Assembly (NCBI GenBank): GCA_026184775.1
Contig: JANCYW010000002.1
Location: 62,001-126,000 of the forward strand
Source: Cyanidium caldarium
Lineage: Eukaryota > Rhodophyta > Bangiophyceae > Cyanidiales > Cyanidiaceae
Direction: 5' to 3'
DNA length: 64,000 nt
This document shows positions 18,359-27,982 of the stretch, in pieces (the stretch's first letter is position 1; each line of letters starts with the position of its first letter). A program made the position numbers and the translations under genes. The notes under the pieces are model-generated. The model made no database searches and had not been told where the DNA came from. It was given only the letters and a program-made list of their open reading frames with translations.

Positions 18359-21300
18359 TCAGCGTTGCTTCTTGCGGTTGGTCTGGCGGATGCGCCACCG
18401 ACTCCAGCCCTTGAGAATCTCATCCAGCCATATCACCGGAAAGCTCAACCACAGCACCGCGCACCACTCGTCAAAGTTGAGCGGCGCGGTGGAGAACACG
18501 CGGTTGAAGAACGGGACGTACAGGATCATGGCGTGCAGCGCAAAGCTCAGCGCGATGGCCACCAACAGCACCGGGTTGGTCCACGGTCCGGTGACGGTGA
18601 TGCTCTCGTTCTCGGAGAGCGAGTTGAGCGCGTTCAGCATCTCGATAGTGACCAGCACCGACAGCGCCATTGTGCTGGCCTCTTTGCGCTTGAACACACT
18701 GCAGTCCCAGCCGGGATGCGCATCGGCGAGCAGCGCGTCGGAACAGTGTTCGTGGGCGCACAGCTGCGCCCAGCTCAGACGCGGACCGCCGCTGTAAAAC
18801 AGAAACCACCACAGAAAGCCGGCCACCGTCGCGACGCCCACGTACGTGCCGATGGCCAGATAACGGAAGAAGAGCCACCCGTTCACCAGGTGCTCGTGGC
18901 TGGAGCGTGGCGGCAGCTGCATGATATTCTTCGCCGGTCGATTGAACGACAGCGCCGTGGCCGGCAGCCCGTCCGTGACCAAATTCACCCACAGCAGCTG
19001 CACCGGCACCAGTGCCTCGGGCGTACGCAACAGCGCCGTCAGGAATATGCACCACACTTCGCCGATGTTCGACGAGATGAGGTAGCGGATAAACTGGCGC
19101 ATGTTGTCGTAGATGGAGCGGCCCTCTTCCACGGCCGCCACGATGGTCGCGAAATTGTCATCGCCGAGCACCATTTCGGCGGCGCCCTTGGCCACCGCGG
19201 TGCCGCTGCCCATGGCGATGCCGATATCGGCCGCCTTGAGCGCCGGGGCATCGTTCACCCCGTCGCCGGTGGCGGCCACCACCTCGCCCAGCTGCTGCAA
19301 CAGCAGCACGATCCGCTGCTTGGTGATCGGTTCCACCCGCGAAAACAGGCTCGTACGGGTCACCGCCTGCCGTTTGGCGTCCTCGCTCAGCGCCTCGAAC
19401 TCGCGGCCGCTGTAGCTCTTGCCGCCCAGATTCTCGTAGTCGTCGAACACGCCCACGCGCCGACATATGGCCTCGGCGGTGGCCTTGTTGTCGCCGGTGA
19501 TCACCACCACCCGAATGCCCGCCAAAGCGCAGGTCTCGATGGCGTCGCGCACTTCGGGGCGCGGCGGATCCACCATGCCCACCAGCCCGACCAGCGTCAG
19601 GTGCGACTCGTACGCCGCGAAATGCGCCGTGTCAGTGACATCCAGGCGGTCCAAGTGCGGCGGGTCGTCGCGCGTGGCTAGCGCCAGCACGCGCAGCGTG
19701 TGCACGCCGGCGCTCCAGTCGGTGACCACGTCCGCCAGGCGCCTGTGCATCGCCGGGGTGAGCGGCGCCCGCGAGCCGTCGCGCAGGCGCACATACGCCG
19801 CCCGCTCCAGAATCTGTTCCGGAGCGCCTTTCACGTACATGCGCAGCGCATCGTCGGCCACGCGGCGACACACCACGCTCATCGACTTGCGGTCGCGGGT
19901 GAATTCCAACGTGAGCACCTTCTCGTAGGCGCGACTCCAGTAGGCGCGGGCGGCCATGGCGCGGTGCGACGGCGCCATCCCGGTACACTGGCGGTTGTAG
20001 TGGGCGTCGGGCGTGCCGATCTTTTCCGCCAACACCACCAGCGCCGCCTCGGTGCCCTCGCCGATCTTGTCATACAGCCGGTGCTCCGCGTTGAACACGA
20101 TGGCGGCGTCGTTACAGAAGGTGGCGATGCGCGCCAGCTCCGCCAGCTGTTGCATCTCTTTGGCCGGCGCCCGCATCACCTCGCCTTGCCAGCGAATCTC
20201 CCCCGCCGGCGAGTAATCGCCAAAGCCGGTCACCTCCAGCTCTTGTACGTCGCCCAGGCCGCCGCCCGCCCCGACGCTCTCCACCACCAGCATCCGCGTC
20301 ACCGACATCATGTTGGTGGTGATGGTGCCGGTCTTGTCCGAACAGATCACGCTGGTGCATCCGAGCGTCTCCACGCTCGGCAACGACCGCACAATGGCAT
20401 TCTTGCGGGCCATCTTCTTGGTGCCCAGCGCCAGGCAAGTGGTGACCACCGCGGGCAATCCCTCCGGGATGGCGGCCACCGCCAGCGCCACCGCGATCTT
20501 GAAGTAGTACACGGCGCCGCGCAGAAAGCCACCGTGCTGCGGGCTCCAAAAGTTGCGAATATTGATGCTCCAGACGATGACACAGATGGCCAAGATCACC
20601 TTGCTCAGGAACGTGCCAAACTCGTCCAGGCGCCGTCGCAGCGGCGTGACCACCATTTGAGTCTCGGTGATGTTGCGGCGCACTTTGCCGATCTCGGTGC
20701 GGTCGCCGACGGCCACCACGATGCAGCGCGCCTTGCCACGCACCACCGTGCAGCCGGCGAACAGCATGCAGGTCTTGTCCTGGATGAGGCTCATGCGGTC
20801 GGGCACCGGCTCGGGCGATTTCATCACGCTGACGCTCTCCCCAGTGAGTATGGACTGGTCCACCGACAGTACCGTCGAGTGCAACTCCACCAACCGACAG
20901 TCAGCGGGCACGCGCATGCCCACGGCCACCTCCACCACGTCACCGGGCACCAGAGCGCTGGCGGTCACCGTCCGCACGGCGCCGTCGCGCAACACCGTGG
21001 CCGTCTCCGGCTCGTACTCTTTCAGTGCCTCGATGGCGCGTTCCGCGTTGGTCTCTTGCACAACGCCCACGATCGCATTGGCCGTCAAGATGAGCACGAT
21101 CACCAGCGGCTCGAAGAAGGCGGTGGTGCGATCCTCGCCCGCCTCGAACAACGCCAACACGAACGAGATGCCCGCCGCCGCCAACAAAATCTGCACCAGC
21201 TGATCGTCAAACTGTTTCAGCACCAGTCGCCACAACGGCGTGGCCTGCTCCCGCGGCGCCTCGTTGCGGCCGAAGCGGCGACCGTGCTCCTCCACCTGCG

Positions 21301-21379
21301 CATCGGTCAAGCCGTGGTCCTTGCTCACCGCAAACGACCGCAGCACCTCCTCCACACTGCGACAAAAGGCGTTCTCCAT
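18359..21379 (-). CDS. SERCA-type (P2A) calcium-transporting ATPase
   Basis: An endoplasmic-reticulum-type Ca2+ pump moving two Ca2+ per ATP into the lumen. The 1006-residue product starts MENAFCRSVEEVL, matching the family N-terminus. It has the TGES actuator loop (179-182), phosphorylated Asp348 in DKTGT, KGAPE, TGDNKATAEA and TGDGVNDAPAL. Both calcium sites are complete: VAAIPEGLP in TM4, SSNIGEV in TM5, WVNLVTDG in TM6 and NALNSLSENES in TM8. The last residues are NRKKQR; the final four, KKQR, fit the KKxx ER-retrieval signal. The frame stays open to an upstream ATG (21610) with non-conserved sequence, which I left out because the internal Met matches SERCA starts. Confidence 0.95.
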   Translation of the reverse strand: MENAFCRSVEEVLRSFAVSKDHGLTDAQVEEHGRRFGRNEAPREQATPLWRLVLKQFDDQLVQILLAAAGISFVLALFEAGEDRTTAFFEPLVIVLILTANAIVGVVQETNAERAIEALKEYEPETATVLRDGAVRTVTASALVPGDVVEVAVGMRVPADCRLVELHSTVLSVDQSILTGESVSVMKSPEPVPDRMSLIQDKTCMLFAGCTVVRGKARCIVVAVGDRTEIGKVRRNITETQMVVTPLRRRLDEFGTFLSKVILAICVIVWSINIRNFWSPQHGGFLRGAVYYFKIAVALAVAAIPEGLPAVVTTCLALGTKKMARKNAIVRSLPSVETLGCTSVICSDKTGTITTNMMSVTRMLVVESVGAGGGLGDVQELEVTGFGDYSPAGEIRWQGEVMRAPAKEMQQLAELARIATFCNDAAIVFNAEHRLYDKIGEGTEAALVVLAEKIGTPDAHYNRQCTGMAPSHRAMAARAYWSRAYEKVLTLEFTRDRKSMSVVCRRVADDALRMYVKGAPEQILERAAYVRLRDGSRAPLTPAMHRRLADVVTDWSAGVHTLRVLALATRDDPPHLDRLDVTDTAHFAAYESHLTLVGLVGMVDPPRPEVRDAIETCALAGIRVVVITGDNKATAEAICRRVGVFDDYENLGGKSYSGREFEALSEDAKRQAVTRTSLFSRVEPITKQRIVLLLQQLGEVVAATGDGVNDAPALKAADIGIAMGSGTAVAKGAAEMVLGDDNFATIVAAVEEGRSIYDNMRQFIRYLISSNIGEVWCIFLTALLRTPEALVPVQLLWVNLVTDGLPATALSFNRPAKNIMQLPPRSSHEHLVNGWLFFRYLAIGTYVGVATVAGFLWWFLFYSGGPRLSWAQLCAHEHCSDALLADAHPGWDCSVFKRKEASTMALSVLVTIEMLNALNSLSENESITVTGPWTNPVLLVAIALSFALHAMILYVPFFNRVFSTAPLNFDEWCAVLWLSFPVIWLDEILKGWSRWRIRQTNRKKQR

Positions 21380-22139
21380 GAAAAGATCGGTTGCGCGCTG
21401 GAGGCGATGCACCGTGTCGTCGGCTAGGTGTTGCCCAGGTGGCGATTCGCGCTCCTGTGCGGAGAGAAACCCGCGTGAACTGTGTCCACCGCAGCGACCG
21501 TCGTGCTCGCCCAGGACGAAACCGCGCAGAGGCAAATCCGAGGCATCGCCGCCGTGGTGATTGACTGCGCGCAATCGTTGCAGCGGCGCGGACACGGAGG
21601 GAAGCATCAAGATGGGAATGGTGTGCAGAAAAGGTCAAGAGGGAGGGCAAGGAAGGGCGCTGGTCGTGGACAGTGTGAAGATGCGCTGGGAGGGCGCGGC
21701 AACGTGCTGTGGAGATGGTATGGAGAGTCGTAGGCGGCGCGAATGAGGACGGAGCCCGCGCTCAGAATGGGTACACTGTCGAGGGTGGGAAGAGGTAAGC
21801 CTCAGAGCAAAAATCAGCGCGAAAATGCGTCGAGATGTTCTTTCCGGCACTTTCGGTCGCCCTCTAAACCACTTCGCTCTGCGGAAATGGATTGCACCAC
21901 GCGTATAACATCTCCTCGGTCACCCCTACCAGACCGACCAGGTCCGCACGCACATCAATCTCCACCAGTCTCACACTACCACTGACGTTCCCCTGTCTCC
22001 CCCTGTCTCGTTCTCAACACGCCCTTGCGTTACCCGCATCCTACCCGAGCGAATGATGACGCCGCAAGCGGTGGACGCGCGCGAGCCCTCGGTTTTTTCC
22101 TCCGAGCAGGCGTAGAGGCCGACGCGGCCACTGCCGAAC
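21380..22139. promoter_or_regulatory. Divergent spacer SERCA / MKK-like kinase
   Basis: A 760-nt divergent region expected to hold two promoters. It contains GCGCGAAAA at 21817-21825, which matches the E2F-type consensus in antisense, inside an A-richer stretch. I see no coding sequence beyond a possible N-terminal extension of the SERCA frame. Confidence 0.4.
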
Positions 22140-24029
22140 ATGCTGTCGCTGTTATCGTGCCTCCGAGTGGGCGAGGCGAGCGTGGCCGCTCACGGAGAGG
22201 GCAAGCCGGGCGAGCGGTTGCAACGGTCGCGGGAGCCACGACCGCATCGTTGGCGCCGCTTTTACGTGGCCCGATTTCGACGGCGCCCGCCTCGGTCCTC
22301 CGAGCCGTCGCCCGAGGGGGCCGGCGCAGCGGACAAGACCAGTGCTACGCTCACCGAGGACACTGCCACTGAAGATTCGGCTGCAGACCGCCGCTCGAGA
22401 GACATTTTGCTCCGACTGCCCAGTCGGGAGAAGAGCTTGAGCGTGCGTCGCGGGCTGGTCAACCTCTCCATCCAGAACCGCCACCTCAAGGAGGTGGACA
22501 CACGGCTGCAACCGGACAGTTTCGGCGGCAGTTGGCTGGAGCCGGACGCGGTGCCGTCGGCAGTGGGCGTGCCAGACGATGGCCCCACCGTCGAGGATGC
22601 GTGCCGATCGCCCCTGGCGACCGCGGCACGACCGGCGCAGCGAGAGGCGGAGGTGGTCAGTGTGCGGCTTATCGAAGAGTTCAGCGAACCGCCAACACGC
22701 AACGACTCCATGGCCACGTATGCATCCCACAGCGAGCTGTCGCACTCGCAGTCGGAGCCGATCGTGCAGCGACATCGCTCGCAGCTGCGCGGCGACTCGC
22801 TGCGATTCCTGCGCACCCTGGGCAGCGGCACCTTCGCTTTCGTGCAGCTCGCCGTGGACACCGAATCGGGTGAGCACATGGCCGTCAAAGTGATCGATGG
22901 CAAGTCGCACCGCGTGCAGGCCAGCAGCGAAATCGCCATCCTGGCCGCTTCGCAGCGATGCCAGTGCCGCAACATCGTCGAATATTATGGCTCGTTTCAG
23001 GCCGAGGGCAAAATCTTCATCGCCATGGAGTATATGGATGTGGGCACAGTGGACATGTTGTACCGCGGTACGCATGTGAGGCGCCTGCCGGAACCGATCG
23101 TGCGAGCGGTGGCCTGGCAGACGCTGCGGGCGCTGGTGTTTATCCACGAGCAGTGCGGTCAGGTGCATCGCGACGTGAAACCGTCCAATTTGTTGGTGAA
23201 TTCGGTCGGCGAGGTGAAGCTGGCCGACTTTGGCCTCTGTTCGTCGCCGATGCGAGGCCGACGGGCGGGCGCCGCGGTCGGCCGCCCCGACCCGGTGCCA
23301 GTGCGTGCGGGCAAGTTTGTGGGCACCTGCCTTTTCATGGCGCCAGAGATGTTGCGTGCCAACCCGTACGACGCCCGCGCCGACGTGTACAGTCTCGGGG
23401 TGGCGCTGGTGGAGTGCATCACCGGACGCAACCCCTATTACGACGATTTTCTGCGCAGCCGCGGCCATCTGGATCTCATCATGACGCTGCTGGAACGCGG
23501 CGCACCGGTGCTGGACGCGACGGTGTCGCTCGGTGCCGACGGCCGTGACTTTTTACACCAGTGTCTGCAGGAGGACTTGCTGTTGCGGGCGACCAGTCGA
23601 CAGCTGCTGCAACATCGGTGGTTCCAAGGTCTGCGACGCGCCGGCAACGACCGTTTGCGCTCGCAGGGCACCGCAGCGCCGGCGATTTCGGTACGTGACG
23701 CACCCGACACCCCATCAGCGGCGGTATCGCGAACCCGTCCGCCGATCGGTGCTGGCGGCGATCGAGCATCGCTGGATCGCTGTAAGGCCGGCGTCGCCCG
23801 GCTACCGAATGGCAACGCTGTCGAGCACACCACGGTGCAACGGCCCACAGTGGCGGCGGTGGCAGCACCCGACGACGCCGGGCGGCCGCAAAGTGCTGGC
23901 GCGGGACAGCCGCATGCTAGCACCCCGGTGGAGCCGCAGGCCGAGCTGGACGAGACGGTTTTCATGCAGGCCGATGCCAGTGCCCGACAAGTCATACGAT
24001 CGTTCTTGCGGTTGTTGGGACTCTTCTAG
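22140..24029 (+). CDS. STE7-like (MAP kinase kinase-type) protein kinase
   Basis: A 629-residue serine/threonine or dual-specificity kinase. The kinase domain spans roughly residues 222-500: glycine loop LGSGTFAFVQLA, MAVKVIDGK, the catalytic loop VHRDVKPSNLLVNS, ADFGLCSS and GTCLFMAPEML. The SNLLVNS catalytic loop and the FVGTCLFMAPE block are characteristic of MAP2Ks. Between DFG and the APE motif lies an Arg/Pro-rich insert, so the activation segment is about 14 residues longer than in standard MKKs. A low-complexity N-terminus of 220 residues may carry docking sites. The C-terminus ends in a hydrophobic stretch, SFLRLLGLF. The first ATG is 22140. It could also be a divergent STE20/STE11 member. 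Confidence 0.78.
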   Translation: MLSLLSCLRVGEASVAAHGEGKPGERLQRSREPRPHRWRRFYVARFRRRPPRSSEPSPEGAGAADKTSATLTEDTATEDSAADRRSRDILLRLPSREKSLSVRRGLVNLSIQNRHLKEVDTRLQPDSFGGSWLEPDAVPSAVGVPDDGPTVEDACRSPLATAARPAQREAEVVSVRLIEEFSEPPTRNDSMATYASHSELSHSQSEPIVQRHRSQLRGDSLRFLRTLGSGTFAFVQLAVDTESGEHMAVKVIDGKSHRVQASSEIAILAASQRCQCRNIVEYYGSFQAEGKIFIAMEYMDVGTVDMLYRGTHVRRLPEPIVRAVAWQTLRALVFIHEQCGQVHRDVKPSNLLVNSVGEVKLADFGLCSSPMRGRRAGAAVGRPDPVPVRAGKFVGTCLFMAPEMLRANPYDARADVYSLGVALVECITGRNPYYDDFLRSRGHLDLIMTLLERGAPVLDATVSLGADGRDFLHQCLQEDLLLRATSRQLLQHRWFQGLRRAGNDRLRSQGTAAPAISVRDAPDTPSAAVSRTRPPIGAGGDRASLDRCKAGVARLPNGNAVEHTTVQRPTVAAVAAPDDAGRPQSAGAGQPHASTPVEPQAELDETVFMQADASARQVIRSFLRLLGLF

Positions 24030-24175
24030 ACGGGTTCCCGGCCGGACGTCAGCCCGGAGGAAAGTCGCAGTGCTTATCTGATGCCAGATGTAGCTCACGA
24101 CGGGAGTGTTGCGGCGGCACATGGCACTCGGATCCCACCCGAGCACGGCGTACCGTCCCGTCCGATTTGCGCCGC

Positions 24176-24715
24176 TCATCGAGCTACGCCGGAAGCCGCA
24201 ATGAGAGTGCAGACGGCTTCAGCGCGGGGACGCACGCCGTACAACTGTTCGATGCGCTGCAAGTCGGCGTCTTCTCGCAACCGCCTGAAGAACGCCGCCT
24301 CGTCTGGCCCGTCATCCCGGGAAACCGCGCCGGCGTCACGCAGTATTCGCTGCAGCTTCTCCAGCGCGTCCTCGGAAGCATCCACCGCCACGCCCAGCAC
24401 CCGGCGCGTGGCCGCAGCGACCCCCACCAGACGCAACCCCTCGTTGATCTTGCGATGCGCTGCTAGCGCGAACACCACCTCGGTGTGCAAGTGCCGCGCG
24501 CGCCCACGACCCGCCAAGTGTCGACTCAGCGCCACCTGCACCGCCGTCTCCAGCTGGTGCCGGTGAAACACCACTGCCGCATCGATGAGCGCAACCACGT
24601 CGCCCAACGCGCGCAGCTGCTCCCACACCGCCGGCCAGTCCGCCGCCGCCGCCCCCTCCAACATCCACAGGTAATACACGTGCCGCGGGTACAGCGCCAA
24701 CTCCAGCCGCAACAT
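24176..24715 (-). CDS. CGI121: KEOPS complex subunit Cgi121/TPRKB
   Basis: A 179-residue member of the Cgi121 family, which binds the Bud32 kinase in KEOPS and presents tRNA for N6-threonylcarbamoyladenosine (t6A) formation at position 37. Supporting segments are DAAVVFHRHQLETAVQVAL, the family signature LHTEVVFALAAHRKINEGL and RLVGV, plus a length like the roughly 175 residues of the human protein. The start at 24715 is the first ATG; a GTG upstream was ignored. It converges on the MKK-like gene (146 nt) and is divergent from the GT2 gene (249 nt). Other KEOPS subunits are not in the window. Confidence 0.82.
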   Translation of the reverse strand: MLRLELALYPRHVYYLWMLEGAAAADWPAVWEQLRALGDVVALIDAAVVFHRHQLETAVQVALSRHLAGRGRARHLHTEVVFALAAHRKINEGLRLVGVAAATRRVLGVAVDASEDALEKLQRILRDAGAVSRDDGPDEAAFFRRLREDADLQRIEQLYGVRPRAEAVCTLIAASGVAR

Positions 24716-24964
24716 CGAGAAAGGTCTCACAGAGCCGACCAACCCGACGCTTCTCGACGCCCTTTGTGGGGTGGCGTCCACCTGTCAGCAGCACCCACTG
24801 CCAGTTCTCGTCCAGAGGTCATCGCGCTACCCCACCGACTCGCAGCCGTCTCTGCCACTGCACGCATTTCCTGGCGGGAGCGCGACAGGCGGACGCGTCG
24901 GGGATGTCGGGTTCCAAAGTGCGAGTGGACGACCCGGGGTTATGCGGTGGGGGCGTGTGACCTG

Positions 24965-26413
24965 ATGGTGCGCCAGAAGATGGAGAAACGCGGAAACGTG
25001 CTGAGAGCGCCAGAAAGCACGGGGGCGTGGGACTTTCGTGGGCGAGCCTTGGTGCTCGCGTTGGGCACGGTGGCGGTGGGTATGGCGGCGTCCGTCTGTC
25101 GTTGGGTGCGCATAGCAGTGGACACGCTCCTGGTACTGCTGGAGAGTTATATGTTCGCGGTGCTGTTGCTGCCGCCGTCGTGGATATTCAACCAGTCCAC
25201 CGCCGACTCCTTTATCACGGAGCCGTGGAGGACGCGGCGCGTGTTCTTCGTGCTGATTGTGCCCTGCAAGAACGAGGCGCGGGTCATATGCTACCTGCTA
25301 GAGTCGCTGTTGTGGGGGCTGATGTATCCGCAACGGCGATACCACGTGCTGGTCATGGAGGACGGTTCCACGGACGGCACGTACGAGCGCGTGCAGGAGT
25401 GGTTGCGCGAGCGGCGCGTGCCTGGGCGGCGGTGCTCACTGCATCGCCGTGCCGCATCCGGCAAATTCAATGTAGCGGACGGCGGCAAGTCGGCCGTGCT
25501 GAATGCCGCCGTGCGAGCCGCTTTACCGCACGTGCCGTTGTGGATGGCCCATTCGGGTTGCCGTCTGCACGATGTGGTGTTCGGCTTTGTGGATGCCGAC
25601 GCCATGGTGGAGGAGAAACTGTTGGAGGTCGTCAGCTGGACGTTTGCTGCGCGCCTGGCCGAGGCCGTGCAAGTGTGCCGGTTGCCGTTGCCGGCTAGGG
25701 CGAATGGCCTGCTGGCGGGCATGCAACACGCGGAGTATTTGGCAGACCGGTACCTGGCGCGCCGACGACGCGTCTGGCACCCCGACGGAGCCGATCTGCG
25801 CGGCAATGGCATGTTCCTGGCCGGGTCGGTGGTGTTGGGGGCGCTGTCGCGATGCCGCTGTCTGGAACACCTGCGCATCTTCCACGAAGCCACCACCGGC
25901 GATGATGTGGACCTGACCTGCCGACTCCGTATGGCGGGCATGCGAGTACGTTACGAGGATCGCGCCTGCGTTTACGAGGAGACGGCACACAGCTGGCGGC
26001 AGCTGTTCCTGCAGCGCGTCCGATGGATGTATGGCGGGTACCGCCGCTACGTTGACTATTTGACATTTTTCGTATGTCCAGGAGGGCCGTCGGCGGATCA
26101 GCTGGCCGAGATGCTGGTGCTCCTCCTGCCGCTGGCGCTCACCGGGCAAGGGATCGCCGCTGTCGCCGCGAGGATCGGCAGCAAGCCGGTGACGCTGTGG
26201 CCGCATGTGGTGACGCTGGCGGGTTGGAGTCTGCTGCTGCAAGTACGCGCTTGTGGCAGCTGGCCACTGGCCATGGCGGGATTCCTATTCAGCCTGCAGC
26301 GTGCGGTGCTCGTCGGCGGCGCTGCCGCCACCTGCATCTGGCGCGCGCACCGACCGATACCGTATTGCAAGACCGACCACTACGGCGTCGCGCCCGGGCG
26401 GTCGCTTGCATGA
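24965..26413 (+). CDS. GT2-family processive-type membrane glycosyltransferase
   Basis: A 482-residue membrane glycosyltransferase related to cellulose, chitin and hyaluronan synthases. Two N-terminal spans (about 28-46 and 51-70) lead into the catalytic domain: LIVPCKNEARV, Asp133 in MEDGSTDGT, the DxD motif in GFVDADAMVE (210-212), GDDVD (312-316) holding the catalytic acid, and QRVRW (350-354), the Q(Q/R)xRW signature of processive enzymes that bind the acceptor chain. Three or more C-terminal spans follow. The sugar donor and the product are not deducible. It could make a cell-wall or extracellular glycan, or be a single-sugar transferase. The first ATG is 24965. Confidence 0.8.
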   Translation: MVRQKMEKRGNVLRAPESTGAWDFRGRALVLALGTVAVGMAASVCRWVRIAVDTLLVLLESYMFAVLLLPPSWIFNQSTADSFITEPWRTRRVFFVLIVPCKNEARVICYLLESLLWGLMYPQRRYHVLVMEDGSTDGTYERVQEWLRERRVPGRRCSLHRRAASGKFNVADGGKSAVLNAAVRAALPHVPLWMAHSGCRLHDVVFGFVDADAMVEEKLLEVVSWTFAARLAEAVQVCRLPLPARANGLLAGMQHAEYLADRYLARRRRVWHPDGADLRGNGMFLAGSVVLGALSRCRCLEHLRIFHEATTGDDVDLTCRLRMAGMRVRYEDRACVYEETAHSWRQLFLQRVRWMYGGYRRYVDYLTFFVCPGGPSADQLAEMLVLLLPLALTGQGIAAVAARIGSKPVTLWPHVVTLAGWSLLLQVRACGSWPLAMAGFLFSLQRAVLVGGAAATCIWRAHRPIPYCKTDHYGVAPGRSLA

Positions 26414-26545
26414 GATGGAGCAGAACTGTCGGTTGCGTGGCCGTGACTGATCGCCATCATGAACGTTGCGCCGATGCGCGGCGCCGTCTCTTCGGCGAAC
26501 ACCTACTCCGGCCATGAGACTGCTTCAAGCCGACAACTGTCGACG

Positions 26546-27982
26546 TCAAGAGCCGCGCGGATCTACGTAACCGCGGCACACTTGTGTTCGCATGGTGATC
26601 AGCGTCTGTCTCAGCAGCAGCGAGGTGTGCTCCAACCGCTGTAGACGCAACTCCCGCTGAATGGCGGCCTCGTCACTCCACAGCGGATTGTGTTCTTCGC
26701 GATGGTGCAGCAACAGCTGGGTCACCGCGGACGGGCGGCGGCGGCGGGCGTGCTCGGCATCGCCGTCGCCGTCGCCGGCAAAAGTCGGTGGCACTCGCGA
26801 ATCCGCCGTCCGACCGCCCACCGGCGAATCCAACTCGGAGCGAATCCGCTGCACGATACCCACCGCCGACAGATGGAAACCGGGATTCTCGATCAGGCCG
26901 TGCTCCAGGGCGTGCTCCAGCTCGCGCATTTCCGCACTCTCCAGCACCAGGTCGTGAATGCTGCGCACGCGCTTGTCGCGCACATTCTTGCGCTGCCGTT
27001 GGAAGAACTTTTTGGCGTGGCCCACCACCTGGCTCACGGACCGGCCGGGTATGGCGTCGGCGATGTGTTTCCATCGGCCGCGACCGAACACCTGCAAGCC
27101 TTTCAAGAAGATCAGGTGTTCCAAGCGCGTCCAGGCGCGCTTTTTCGAGCGCGTCTTGGTGGGCGTGAGCGACGGCGACGTGACCGAGCGCGGCGTGGCT
27201 GGCACCGCCGAGCTCTCGGTGGCGCACGGCACGTCCGATTCGTGCGACGCCACACAACCCGAGTCGCCCTCATCGGCCATGCCGGCAGCACTGGGTGTTT
27301 GAGAGCTCTCCGTCTTGGCTTTGAGGTAAAAATCCTCATAGTCGCGCCACGTGTCCTGGGTGCCTTGCAAGCGCAGCGCCGCCTCGGAGAGCCGTTCGGC
27401 GCCGGCCTTTTCTCGCAGCGACAACACCAACTCTTCGACGGTGAGTTGGCCCTTTCGGAAGCGGTTGTGGTCCTCAAGCAGCTGCTGGCGGGTGTACAGA
27501 TCCACTCGCGGCAGCACCGCCGCCAGCAGTTCCTTCAAACTGACGGTGCGTTCAGCGCGGTCGTAAGCCACCGGCTTTGGCCGCCGACTGCGGCTGCGCG
27601 GCGTGGACACGCTTCCTCGGGCCGAAGACGCCACCGTCGTCGGCAGAGCTGAATACGGCTGCTGGGACGCTGACGGTGTCGGTCGGTCGGCGGTGGGCGA
27701 CGATAGCTGCAGCAACAGCTCGCGAGTCGCCTCATCGTCCATGTCCAACCCGGACGCACGCAACGAGCCGCCGTCGGCAGCGTACTGGTGCTCGCCAGAA
27801 GCAGCCGCGAACAAGGCACAGTGATCTTCAGGTGCGGGCGACGCCTCAAAGGCTTCGGGGTCGTCCGCGCTCATCGCCAAATCCGCCTCCATGTCGTGGT
27901 CATCGCCATCGCCAGCATCGCCTCTGTTGTGAACGGATAGACGGTACGGATCGTAAAACTCCAACCAGTCTTTGTCTTCCAT
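26546..27982 (-). CDS. SHAQKYF-class single-repeat Myb transcription factor
   Basis: A 478-residue nuclear DNA-binding protein. The Myb-like repeat reads WTRLEHLIFLKGLQVFGRGR, then WKHIADAIPGRSVSQV and the signature VGHAKKFFQRQ, a variant of SHAQKYF. DKRVRSIHDL follows, matching the RRSSIHD tail seen next to this repeat in plant 1R-Myb proteins. Acidic N-terminal sequence could activate transcription, and basic clusters (TRSKKR) suit nuclear import. The initiator is the ATG at 27982; an in-frame GTG six codons upstream was rejected. It lies divergent to topoisomerase VI-B across an 841-nt spacer. The target genes are unknown. Confidence 0.83.
   Translation of the reverse strand: MEDKDWLEFYDPYRLSVHNRGDAGDGDDHDMEADLAMSADDPEAFEASPAPEDHCALFAAASGEHQYAADGGSLRASGLDMDDEATRELLLQLSSPTADRPTPSASQQPYSALPTTVASSARGSVSTPRSRSRRPKPVAYDRAERTVSLKELLAAVLPRVDLYTRQQLLEDHNRFRKGQLTVEELVLSLREKAGAERLSEAALRLQGTQDTWRDYEDFYLKAKTESSQTPSAAGMADEGDSGCVASHESDVPCATESSAVPATPRSVTSPSLTPTKTRSKKRAWTRLEHLIFLKGLQVFGRGRWKHIADAIPGRSVSQVVGHAKKFFQRQRKNVRDKRVRSIHDLVLESAEMRELEHALEHGLIENPGFHLSAVGIVQRIRSELDSPVGGRTADSRVPPTFAGDGDGDAEHARRRRPSAVTQLLLHHREEHNPLWSDEAAIQRELRLQRLEHTSLLLRQTLITMRTQVCRGYVDPRGS

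Noticed and set aside
19700-21427. 575-codon plus frame opposite SERCA
   Set aside because: It is His/Arg/Gln-rich shadow translation of a fully conserved pump gene.
21380-21610. 77-residue N-terminal extension of SERCA
   Set aside because: It is non-conserved, and the internal MENAFCRSVEEVL matches the usual SERCA beginning.
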